A stretch of 64,000 bases of DNA from contig NC_057371.1 of NCBI RefSeq assembly GCF_016906535.1, positions 2,170,001 through 2,234,000 of the forward strand, written 5' to 3'. Source of the stretch: Rhizoctonia solani (taxonomy: Eukaryota; Basidiomycota; Agaricomycetes; Cantharellales; Ceratobasidiaceae). The stretch's first letter is position 1. The number at the start of each line of letters is the position of its first letter. The notes under the pieces were generated by a model that was given only the letters and a program-made list of their open reading frames with translations, was not told the origin of the DNA and ran no database searches. This document shows, in pieces, positions 1 to 10,917 of this stretch. A program made the translations under genes and the position numbers.

Positions 1-1578
1 TGGGTGTCCTCGGGCTCATTTCTGCACTTAGCGGAGAATAACGAGAAGATTCCCACAGGGATCTGGAGAGGCTGGGGGCTATCGTTTCTTCCAAGGGCAA
101 ATCTGTTTGGCTGGTTCCAAAACGGGAACGGGAAAACGATGAAGAGTATGGCTGAATTCGGGTCAGGACTGGGAGCGGCGAACCCAGTGGTGAAATAATT
201 CTTGAATGAGAAATATGAGACATAGGCGAAGAATTGGCGATGGGGGCACCAGTGAGGGGGAAGCATATAGGCTCAAGATTAGGCGAGAGATTGTACGTAG
301 CGTTGGTTGATGACAAGGTTTGTCCCTCAGGCTCGTGAACAAAAGGAATTCGAGACGCCCTTGAGTTTGGGAATTGTCGTGACATTAACGATGATTCGGC
401 GACAGCGTCGTTAGCGCTATAGCCGCGTCGGCTTGGTACGGTAGATGTCGGCGGTAGGTGTATCTTACGTCGGTCTTCGAGAAAACGAAAAGCTTCAGAA
501 GCTCTCGGGAGAGATTTGTGAGTGTTCAAAGCAGGGTTTTTAGTGGAGTCCCCGGTTAAGGAGAAGCTACCTGGCTCGACTTGGAGAGACGAGAATGAAT
601 GGGATTCTGGGGTCACACAACGGGTCGGCAATGGCAAATTATTTTGAGGGAGCGAAGGAAGGAGGCACTCTGATCTGGAACGGGCTGATGGTGTCTCTGG
701 GACGGTATTGACCCTTACGTTCGAATTGTTTGTGCATGGTGATAAAAATAATTAGTGACAGAAGGAGAGCGGGTTGTATGCACCAGCGGAAACACTCACT
801 TCGGGCTGGAAGAGGTTTGTATAGGTCCTCTAAATTGTATATCATGTTCAATACGCACTGAGAGCTCCGGCGTGCTTCTGACAAATCGAGCATAGTGTGA
901 TGGTATGGAGTGTTTACTAATAGCTTTAGGTGTCTTGCTACCATTAGTAAACGCGGTGGACGAAATGAATCCTTGAGAGTCCATGATAGAAACAAGACTT
1001 AACACGGACGGGTCCCGTCGCAAATTGTCCAGGTGAGAGTATTCAAAGGTCAAATCTTCGCCCGAGTCCGAATAGGCGCTCTCGATGCAGTGGACTGATT
1101 TGATACGGCCTTGGTGCCTACGTTGAGACCGAGAATGGCCAGCCTGAGAAACTTTACGTGGCGAACGCGGAGGATCAGCGCAAGGAAATTCAGTGCGCTG
1201 AAGGAGCTTTTTGCGATGGATTTTGACCAAACGGGGCGAAGCCAGTTCATTTTGGTCTCGGCGCGGAACGTGATCAATTGGGTGTTCTGAAAGCACATGA
1301 GATATTTTGATCAATTTAATTGGGGGGTTAGACTCACGAGGAAGAGGGAAGGAACGGGGAGTGGTGACACGAATTGGGATGCCGGCAGAGCGCGTAAGAT
1401 CAAAGTCTGAATAGTCGGCTGCTTGGGAGCGGTATTGGTATGGATCAAAGTCTCCAGAGAGTCTGTCCACCGATGGTTGGCCATACTCGAAGCTGCTACC
1501 TGAAGATTGTCGAGACTTGTTCTTATTGGTACTGTGCCCTCGTCGACGCAGAGAGAGAAAGCGACTGAAGAGCTGCAT
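1..1578 (-). CDS. Hypothetical Ser/Pro/Arg-rich protein, 3' part outside window
   Basis: Not recognised. The first exon runs from the ATG at 1578 down to 800 (259 codons plus 2 nt) and ends at a good GTGAGT donor. The intron is 675-799. Splicing to the acceptor at 675/674 keeps the frame, and the reading frame then stays open to the left edge, so more than 480 residues are visible and the C-terminus is missing. The protein is rich in Ser, Pro and Arg with a basic N-terminus (RRRGHSTNKNKSR) and many SP/TP sites. No membrane segment or known domain is visible. It looks largely disordered, like a signalling or scaffold protein, but no function can be assigned. It is divergent to TOR with only 186 bp between the two start codons. 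Confidence 0.6.
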
Positions 1579-1764
1579 CGTGTCAAGTTATGTAGTCGAT
1601 GACAAGAAAGGAGGAGGAGAAAGGAGCATGTTTGTGTCTGTCTCACATAGACCCTGATAACCTTATCTACCTTATTTTGTGACAACAGTATCTTATCTTG
1701 GCAGTCACGTGGTATCATCTAGGCGCTTAGCCCTCTCTTGCCATTCATTCTGGCGCAGGCAACG
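1579..1764. promoter_or_regulatory. Short divergent promoter region between TOR and the upstream gene
   Basis: The 186 bp between two divergent start codons must hold the 5' UTRs and core promoters of both genes, unless upstream non-coding exons exist. No clear TATA box is seen. Divergent transcription and the short distance are direct observations; shared regulation is inference. Confidence 0.4.
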
Positions 1765-4700
1765 ATGGCGGCGGCGGTCTCATCACAGGACCCGCTGCAT
1801 GGCATCTTCCAGCAATTAAAAAACAAGTAAGCTCTGAAACTTTAAGAAACATCGTTCACTCATACTATCTAGAAATGAGCAAATACGACAAGCCGCAGCG
1901 CGAGAGCTCAGGGATCACGTATGTCCAGTCTATCATTGAATATCCTAATTTAACTTGTAATTTGATAGGTTGAATCTGCTGTCGCAGAACTCTCTAACGA
2001 TGGATCTACTAGACTATGGAACCAGCAAATCAGCCCCCGGCTGTTCGAAATCATACATAGTAACCACAGTCACGAACGCCTGGGAGGAGTTCTCGCCATT
2101 GGTATGTTCCTCTACTACCTTTACCAAATGTTCCTCATGATACTAGTTCAATCATATGGGGGAATACAGACCGGCTACTTGAGATCGAAGGGGAACTCAT
2201 CGAGTCGAAACCTACACTCTTTCGACTATTCAACTATGTCAAATCTCTCCTCCCCTCTCCTGATGTGAATGTCATGATTGCGGCCTCAAAGACATTAGGT
2301 CGTATAGCAGAGATGGGTGGTACTGCCTTTGCAGACCAGATTGACGTTGAGGTGCCACGCGCACTAGAGGCACTTCAAAGCGACAAACCTGAAGGCCGAC
2401 ACGCCGCTGTATTGATTCTTCGCGAGCTTGCGCGGCACAGTGCAGCACATTTCCATCCTCACGTGCAGTTGGTTTTGGAGAGAATATGGGTTCCACTTCG
2501 AGATACTAGAGTAAGTTTATATAGCCACTACCTAACTATGTCTCTTCTTACGAGATATGCTACAGGTACTCGTGCGAGAAGGTGCAGCAGAATTGCTGGC
2601 AGCGTGTCTGGAGATTATGCGGTCTCGAGATAGGACCCAGAGAACTCCTGTCTATAGAGACATCAACGAAAAGGCCGCCAAAGGCTTGGCCATGGCGCCA
2701 ATAGAGACCGTTCATGGGAGTCTTTTGGCTTACCGGGAACTCTTTTTACATGCTGGAATGGTAAGGGTTATATTTAACTCTTGAATGTTATTTCTTGAAC
2801 CCGAAGCAGTTTTTAAAGGACGATTATCAACCAACTGTAGAAAGTATTCTCAGCCTTCGCGAACATAGAGAACCTCAAATTCGTAGACAAGTAATTACTC
2901 TCATCCCGACCTTTGCGAGATATGATCGCGAGCGCTTTACGGATACGTTTCTTCATAAATCAATGGGATATTTGATGGCCACTCTCAAAAGACCGGCGGA
3001 ACGAACTATTGGTACGCCCTTTGCGCAATTTTTCATTATCACATACACGTTTATTGACACGTTTTATGCGCGATTTCACGCGCTTTAGCTTTCGTGGCGA
3101 TTGGACATGTGGCATCAGCTGTCGGAAGTGAAATTAAGCAGTTTTTGGAACAAATTATGGTTCATATAAAAGAAGGACTCCAACAGCACGGGTATGTTTA
3201 ACGTTGTCCGTAATATTCGGAGACTGAGGGAGTACGTAGTAAGAAGAATGCCCCTCTGGAAGAACCGATTTTCCAGTGTCTCGGAATGTTGGCTGCCGCG
3301 GTGGGGCCTAACCTCACCAAACTATTACACGACCAACTGGACTTGATGTTCGCATGCGGGCTGAGTGAACCGTTGCGCCAGGCGTTGGTATCTATTGCAA
3401 GCCATATTCCACCTCTTCTCAAAACCATTCAAGGTGAGTTTTGATGGTGTGGCGCCCCACACTTAATTTGACTGCCTTTTTAAGATCGATTATTGGATTT
3501 AATATCTGTAATTCTATGTGGGCAGACATTCAAGTCTCTTGGTTCGCCTGAGTCAGGGCATAGGTCAATTGCGGCACTCGTTGCGCGTGATGTACAAGTA
3601 GGTTATTCTTCACTTTACAACCCCAATACAAACGCTAACTTGGATCTAGTCTACCCAAAATGGACGAAACCCAGAGCTGACTGCGTTGGCACTGATTACC
3701 CTGGGCTCATTTGACTTTACAGGGCATGTCCTAAACGAATTCGTACGGTCATGCGCGCTGCCCTACTTAGACCATGACCAGCCAGAAGTTCGCCAGGCTG
3801 CTGCACTTACGTCTTGCAAGCTTTTTGTCCAGGACCCTATCATCTATCAACAAAGTATTCATTCTACAGAAATCGTCAGTGATGTCCTGGATAAATTGCT
3901 GACTGTTGGAATCACCGATCCGGACCCTACCATCCGGCATACTGTTCTATCGACTTTGGACACGCGATTCGACAGGCACCTCGCACAGGCTGAAAATGTC
4001 AGATCTTTGTTCATTGCCTTAAATGACGAAGTATTCGCAAATCGGGAGGTGGCTATCGGAATTATTGGACGTCTTGGTAGGGGCTATTCGAGTGCTTGAT
4101 CCATGTATCAGTGTATCAGCTAAACCTTCCGCGTAGCGCCGTACAACCCGCATATGTTGTCCCATCTTTGCGCAAGGCTTTGATACAATTGTTGACCGAG
4201 TTGGAGTATTCTACTGTCTTGTGAGTCGGTGTTGATTATACTTGAGCAGACAGCGCTGAGGTCAGCTACAGGCGGAATCGCGAGGAGAGTGCAAAGCTTC
4301 TCCATCAGCTCGTCTCAGCCTCAAGCAAACTAATTAAACCGTATGCTGTGGCTATGCTGAAAGTCTTACTTCCAAAAGCTCGCGACCCGAACGCGGTGTC
4401 GCTGCAAATGTCATAATCTGCCTTGGCGAACTCGCCGAAGTCGGTGGCGAGGACTTTTCGCCTCATGTTCCAGGAATGATGACACTCCTTATCGAGACAT
4501 TGCAGGACCAAACATCTACAAGCAAACGAGATGCGGCACTTAGGACAATGTGTTCCTTGTGTTCAAACACAGGATATGTTATTACTCCCTTATTGGATTA
4601 CCCTCAACTCATGCCCATTTTCAATCGGATCTTACGAACAGAACAGAATCAGAGCGTCAGACGAGAAACTATCAGGGTGAGTTTAAGCATTTTAATTAGC

Positions 4701-7700
4701 GCGAGAATTAGCACTAATGATGCTGGTCATCAGTTTATGGGCATTATTGGCGCGTTGGACCCCTATAAGCGCAAGGTGCGCCACGTTTGGATGTCATTGC
4801 GATCTATAGCTAAGACTGATTTTTTTGTAGGGAAAATTAGCAGATGTTGATGAGGCTACTAACGAAGCCGTAAAAACAAATCCGCATGATCCGGCTACTG
4901 TGTTGCACGCCTCGGGAACTTCATCCGAGGATTACTATCAAACAGTCGTTTTCAACGCGCTGCTCGGCATCCTGAAAGACAACGCATTACAGTCTAGCCA
5001 CTATGCAAGTATCGATGCAATCATGTCTATATTCAAAACTCAAAGATTGCGTTGTGTTCCGTTCCTACCTCAAGTAAGTACTCGCTAGTAAGCACCCACG
5101 CGATGGAATATTAAATTGGTGCGTAGATCATTCCAGCGTTCTTCTCAGTTGTCCGGACGCCAAACCCGCGCATGCAAGACTTCTACCTTCAACAGTTGTC
5201 TATTCTCGTTTCGATCGTCACACAACATATTCGCAACTATCTTCAGGAAATTATTGCTCTGATACAGGAACTTTGGGCTGCGAATGTGGCGCTTCACACT
5301 GGGCTGGTTTCACTCATCGAGGCGCTGTCAAGAGCTTTGGATGCGGAATTCCGAACCTATTTGCCGGCTCTTTTACCACCTATGCTAAAGCTTCTTGACA
5401 CTGATCCGTCCGAGAAACGACAAACAGCGCAAATGAAGGTGCTACATACGCTCTATACATTTGGACCGAACGTGGAAGAGTATATGCATCTTGTTATTCC
5501 AGTCATTGTTCGCACTCTGGAATCTAGTGACAACCCACTTCAACTACGCAAAGGGGCTATCCAAACAATCGGCCGCCTCTCGTCGAAAGTAAATTTTTCC
5601 GACCATGCATCGAGAATAATACACCCTTTGGTTCGATTGCTTTCGTTGCAGAATAACGAGCTCAGTATGGCTGTCATGGACGCGTTGTGTGATTTGATGG
5701 TACAGCTTGGTCCTGACTTTGCTATTTTCATTCCCATGGTCAACAAAGTTGTGGTACGCCTGGGTATCCAGCACCCCACATATCAATCGCACGTTGTAAG
5801 ACTTCTTGATGGGGAGAGATTGCGGAGGGATTTCGGTACATTGGTTTCGTAAGTAGATACCTCTCTTTGGTTCGTGATTTGACTTAGCTATTTGGCGTTA
5901 TCAAGGGGAGATGAAGATAGAAACGAGCCTTCGGCTGCACCCGAATCTACAAAGATGGCCGTGAATCAGCAGCATCTAAAGCAAGCATGGGATACATCTC
6001 AAGTTCGGTCGCGTGAGGACTGGCTTGAATGGATTCGTCGCCTGGCTGTGGAGTTTATGAAAGAGTCACCTTCACATGCTCTGCGCGCATGTATGAGTCT
6101 AGCCGATGTCCATATACCTTTGGCTCGGGAGCTATTCAATGCCGCATTTGTCTCTTGTTGGACGGAGCTCTTTGACCAATATCAGGTATATTGGAGATAT
6201 ATCCTTTGAGGCGAATTTACTGAAACGCTATTCCGTTATACAGGAGGATTTGGTTCGATCTATTGAAACCGCAATTACCAGTCCCAATATTCCTCCGGAG
6301 ATAATCCATATTCTTTTGAACTTGGCCGAATTTATGGAGGTCGACGACAAATCGCTTCCTATTGAGGCTAAAATTCTTGGAGAGTATGCATATTCGTATC
6401 ATGCCTACGCCAAAGCACTCCATTACAAAGAGCTTGAGTCGTTCCAGGGACGCTCTCCCTCCATCTACGAATCTCTGATCGGAATCAACACTCAGCTCCA
6501 GCAGCATGACGCCGCCCTAGGTACCCTAGTAGTCGCACGGGAGCTCTATGATTCAAAGCACGAAGAGTGGTACGAGAAGCTAGGGAAATGGGAGGATGCA
6601 CTTCAAGCATACAACCGTAAGATAGGCGAGGAAGCGGAGCAACCAGAGGTAATCATTGGCAAGATGAGGTACAGTATTTTGTTTCCATATTGGGACATTT
6701 ACTCCTGACCCATTTCGAATGACAGATGTTTGCATGCGTTGGTGAATGGGATCAACTTGCTTCGATGGTCGAGACAAAGTGGGCAAGTGCCACAGCTGAT
6801 GAGCGGCGTGAAATTGCGCCACTGGCAACGGCCGCTGCATGGTCATTGAATCAATGGGACAAAATGGATGAATACATTGGGTCGATGAAGCCAGATTCTC
6901 CAAACAGGGCATTTACCGAGCAATCATTTCTGTCCATCGATGCCAATTTACAAAGGCTGCTAAGCAAATTGCAACAGCGCGCGACTTATTGGACCCAGAG
7001 ATGACAAACCTTGCCGGCGAAAGCTACCAGAGATCATATTGTAAGTTGCTTTTCTTGATATATGATATAGTGCTGACCCTAATATTTTCAGCGGTAATCA
7101 TTCGAATCCAGATGTTATCTGAGTTGGAAGAGATTATCCGGTACAAGCAATTATCTGAGCAGCCGGACAAGCAAGCAACCATGCGAAAAACTTGGATGAA
7201 TCGGTAAATGATGAAATTCATATTTTAGTATGGTCTATGCTTAACCCATACGGAACCCGACAGGTTACAAGGGTGTCAGCCGAATATCGAAACTTGGCAG
7301 CGTGTGCTACAAGTTCGCACTCTCGTGCTTCAGCCGGACCAGGACACGCCTATGTGGATCAAGTTTGCGAACCTTGCACGAAAGAGTGGTCGGATGAACT
7401 TGGCACAGAAAACAATCGAGTCATTGCGCCCCCATGTAGATCAGGTGAGTGGCTTACATGGGCGCATTTCAACGTCAATTAATGCCATGACCCGCAGCAA
7501 GCTTCTCCTGAGGTTATCTACGCGCATCTAAAGTTCATGTGGGCTAGTGGTGAACGTGTCCAGGCTGTTGAATATCTGCGAGACTGGGCGAGCAAGCTTT
7601 CAGCTGATTTAGGTTTGACCCAAGCTGAATTGTCTGGTCGGGTCCCAACATTGGCGGCGCGTGCAAAATCTGGTCCATATACGACACTACTGGCCAGATG

Positions 7701-10694
7701 TTACCTAAAAATAGGACAATGGCAATCTGATATGCAGGAAGATTGGGCTGCGGTAAGTCGAGAACTGAAGTATCACTATCAATTCTCAATGTATTTTTAT
7801 TCCACAGAGAGATATTCCAGACATTCTCCGGTGCTACTATCTGGCGACGCAGTTTGACAATACATGGTACAAGGCATGGCATACCTGGGCTATGTGCAAC
7901 CTTGAGGTTATCGGTCACCTCGAAAGTGTAGGCGATATAAGAACGGAAGAGGCACCTCCAAACCTCGTACGCCATGTTGCTGCTGCCGTCCAAGGTACAC
8001 TCATACGCTTTAGCTTCGACTCGATAATTATCTGAATGTAATATCTTATCTAGGTTTCTTCCGCTCTATAGCCTTGCGCAGCGATGCCTCGTTCCAAGAG
8101 ACACTCCGGGTTTTGACGTTATGGTTCAAGTTTGGCGCACATGAAGAGGTTAGCCTGGCAATGACCGATGGGTTCCATACCGTGAACGTTACGACCTGGC
8201 TCGAAGTTATTCCACAAATTATTGCACGCATCCAGACCCCAAGCGCCCTCGTTCGCCGACTGATCAGCCAATTACTCAATGATGTCGGCCGGGCTCACCC
8301 GCAAGCGCTAATCTACCCACTTACCGTTGCATCCAAATCGTCATCTACTGCGCGGCGGAATGCCGCCACTGCCATCATGGATCGTATGCGGGAACACAGT
8401 CCCAAAGTGGTCGATCAGGTGAGCCCGTAAGCGTTCATATATCCCTGTCCCTGACTTCCGGCATATAGGCTCTGGTCGTGAGTGCGGAACTAATTCGCGT
8501 TGCCATCCTATGGCATGAATTGTGGCACGAAGGACTAGAGGAGGCGTCTCGTCTCTATTTTACGGAGAAGAATCCCGAGGCTATGATTGCTGTCCTGGAA
8601 CCGCTGCATGATCTCTTGGAAGCTGTACGTCTCCTATTCCTCAATATTCGGACATCTGCTTTGGGTATTGAACTGCTGGCTTTGATAGGGCCCTACAACG
8701 ACACGAGAAACCGCGTTTGCCCAAGTGTTTGGTCGGGAGCTTCAAGATGCCCGTCGATGTACACGTCGATTCAGAGCTTATGGCGAGATAGGAGACTTAA
8801 ACCAAGCGTGGGAAATATATTCGATGGTATGCTCTTGGCTGGCTCTCGCAGGTTGCCGGTCCGAGTACTCAATTACTTCAATATAGGTGTTTAAGAAGGT
8901 TGAGAAGCAGTTGCAGCACCTAACGACGCTGGATCTGCAATACGTCTCTCCAGAGCTCTTACGCAGCCGGAATTTAGATATTGCGGTACCCGGTACGATC
9001 GTATTCAGTTTATGCTTCTGCGTATAGTGAGTTAGATGATTGCGTATAGGGACTTATGTGAGCGGTCGGCCTGTTGTCACTATTGCCTCTTTTGGGTCGA
9101 CTCTGTCTGTGATCACCTCCAAGCAACGCCCGAGACGCTTAACCCTCAAAGGAAGCGACGGAAAAGACTATCAGTACGTACTCAAAGGTACGTAATTTCT
9201 TTCAAGATTCAGTCAATCGTGCATGCACTTGACGCATGTTACTAGGCCACGAGGATTTGCGACAAGATGAACGTGTAATGCAACTCTTCGGGCTGGTCAA
9301 CAGTCTACTGTACCTCGATTCCGAAAGCTACAAACGCCATTTGCATATCCAGCGGTTCCCTGTTATCCCACTTGCGCCCAATGCGGGATTGTTGGGCTGG
9401 GTGCAGCAAAGTGATACTCTGCACGTCTTGGTTAGGGATTATCGGTCAGCATGTTTTTCAGCTACTGGGCTGAGAGAGAGTACTGAAACTTAAAACAAAA
9501 ATAGCGATAGCCGAAAGATCTTGTTGAATATTGAGTATCGGCTGATGCTTCAGATGGCGCCGGACTATGAGTTCCTTACGCTTCTCCAGGTATGGTTCCC
9601 TCACCAACTATGCTACCACTCACCGGCTAACCATGTATCCGCTTTACTATGATAGAAAGTTGAAGTCTTCGAATACGCACTGGATAATACGACCGGACAA
9701 GATCTCTACCGTGTACTGTGGCTCAAATCAAAGAACAGCGAAGCATGGCTAGACCGCCGAGCGACGTACACCCGCAGTTTAGCTGTCACATCTATGGTCG
9801 GACATATCATGGGTCTCGGGGACCGACACCCAAGTAATCTGATGATGAACCGGGTGACCGGAAAGGTCATCCATATTGATTTCGGAGACTGTTTCGAGGT
9901 TGCGTAAGTATAGTGAGCTGATTGGACACGAAAACAAGAGGCTGAATTAGTATTCTCCAGGATGCACCGGGAGAAGTATCCTGAGAAGGTGCCATTCCGG
10001 TTGACGAGAATGTTGGTCAAAGCCATGGAGGTAAGAAATTCTGGTATAATCGTATTGAAGCCGAGTCTAAAAAAGAACAGGTTTGCGGAATTGGAGGCAG
10101 TTTCAAGACAACATGCATGATTACCATGGGTGTAGTGCGAGACAACCGAGAGTCGCTGAGCGCAGTCCTAGAGGCATTTGTGTACGATCCTTTGACAGCA
10201 TGGCGGTTGCTTCAGACTGCGGATGACAGAGCGAGAGACCGAAACGGAGGCGAGTACCAGTTGGCGTTGAGGCTTGAAAGATGAGCTGACAATCAAGTTT
10301 AGACACCGGTAACGATCCACACGCGATAGCTCAAGGGCCAAATAGAAAGATGAGAGCTGACGAGAATATAATTTTCGATGGCAAGTCAAGGTCTAGTTTT
10401 GTCAGGTTGTCGGTATAGCTGATTGTATGCATAGAAACTGCTGGAGAGACCGGAGCTACCCAGGAAGACATAAATGAGCGAGCACTGACAGTATTTAATC
10501 GAGTCCAACGAAAGCTGAACGGTAGGAAAGACTAGCACAGCTTTGTTCAACGGCTTACCAATCTCTTGTTAGGTCGTGATTTTGATCCCGAGGTGGTGCT
10601 GAGTGTGGAAGACCAAGTAATGAGGTTGATAGAGCAGGCAACGTCGTACGAAAACCTATGTGTGGCATTCTTTGGGTGGTGTGCATTCTGGTGA
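1765..10694 (+). CDS. TOR: TOR kinase (target of rapamycin, PI3K-related Ser/Thr kinase)
   Basis: Catalytic subunit of TORC1/TORC2, the nutrient-responsive growth kinase. The gene starts at ATG 1765 and ends in the canonical FATC tail (FFGWCAFW, stop 10692-10694). About 25 short introns break it up; the first exons are 1765-1826, 1873-1918, 1969-2101, 2170-2510 and 2566-2760. Order along the gene: HEAT repeats (about 1.9-5.8 kb), FAT domain (5.9-8.3 kb), FRB domain (8.48-8.99 kb, with [20 protein letters not shown]), kinase (9.05-10.3 kb) with catalytic loop [12 protein letters not shown] and metal-binding IDFGDCFE, then FATC. The FRB keeps the Ser, Trp and Phe positions used by FKBP12-rapamycin, so the protein should be rapamycin sensitive. 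Three clear and one probable single-base losses break the frame near 4145, 4395, 6741 and 6913. One intron appears to be GC-AG. Encoded length is roughly 2,300-2,450 residues, normal for TOR. Confidence 0.96.
10381..10434 (+). other. Probable GC-AG intron in TOR
   Basis: A 54-nt intron between the kinase and FATC exons begins GCAAGT and ends ATAG. Joining GATG (to 10380) to AAACTGC (from 10435) keeps the frame open into the FATC exon. The nearby GT at 10391 gives the wrong frame or a stop with each acceptor tried. GC donors with otherwise strong consensus (GCAAGT) are the known minor class of U2 introns. Confidence 0.65.
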
Positions 10695-10917
10695 TCGATC
10701 ATACTTTAAATAGACAGTGACGGACTAGAGATGGTTGTAAAAGGACCTGGTGTAAAATGTATCTTGTTTCAACTCGTGTGTGTGGTTGTGTGTGGACAAT
10801 TAATCTAAAATAGGAAGCACCCTGTGTCCTGACGTATTAGCAATTGGAGCAAACGATCACGCCCCCCACTGCCACCCGCGTTCTCTGGTGTTTGTTCGAC
10901 TATCGTGCTCTGGCGGC

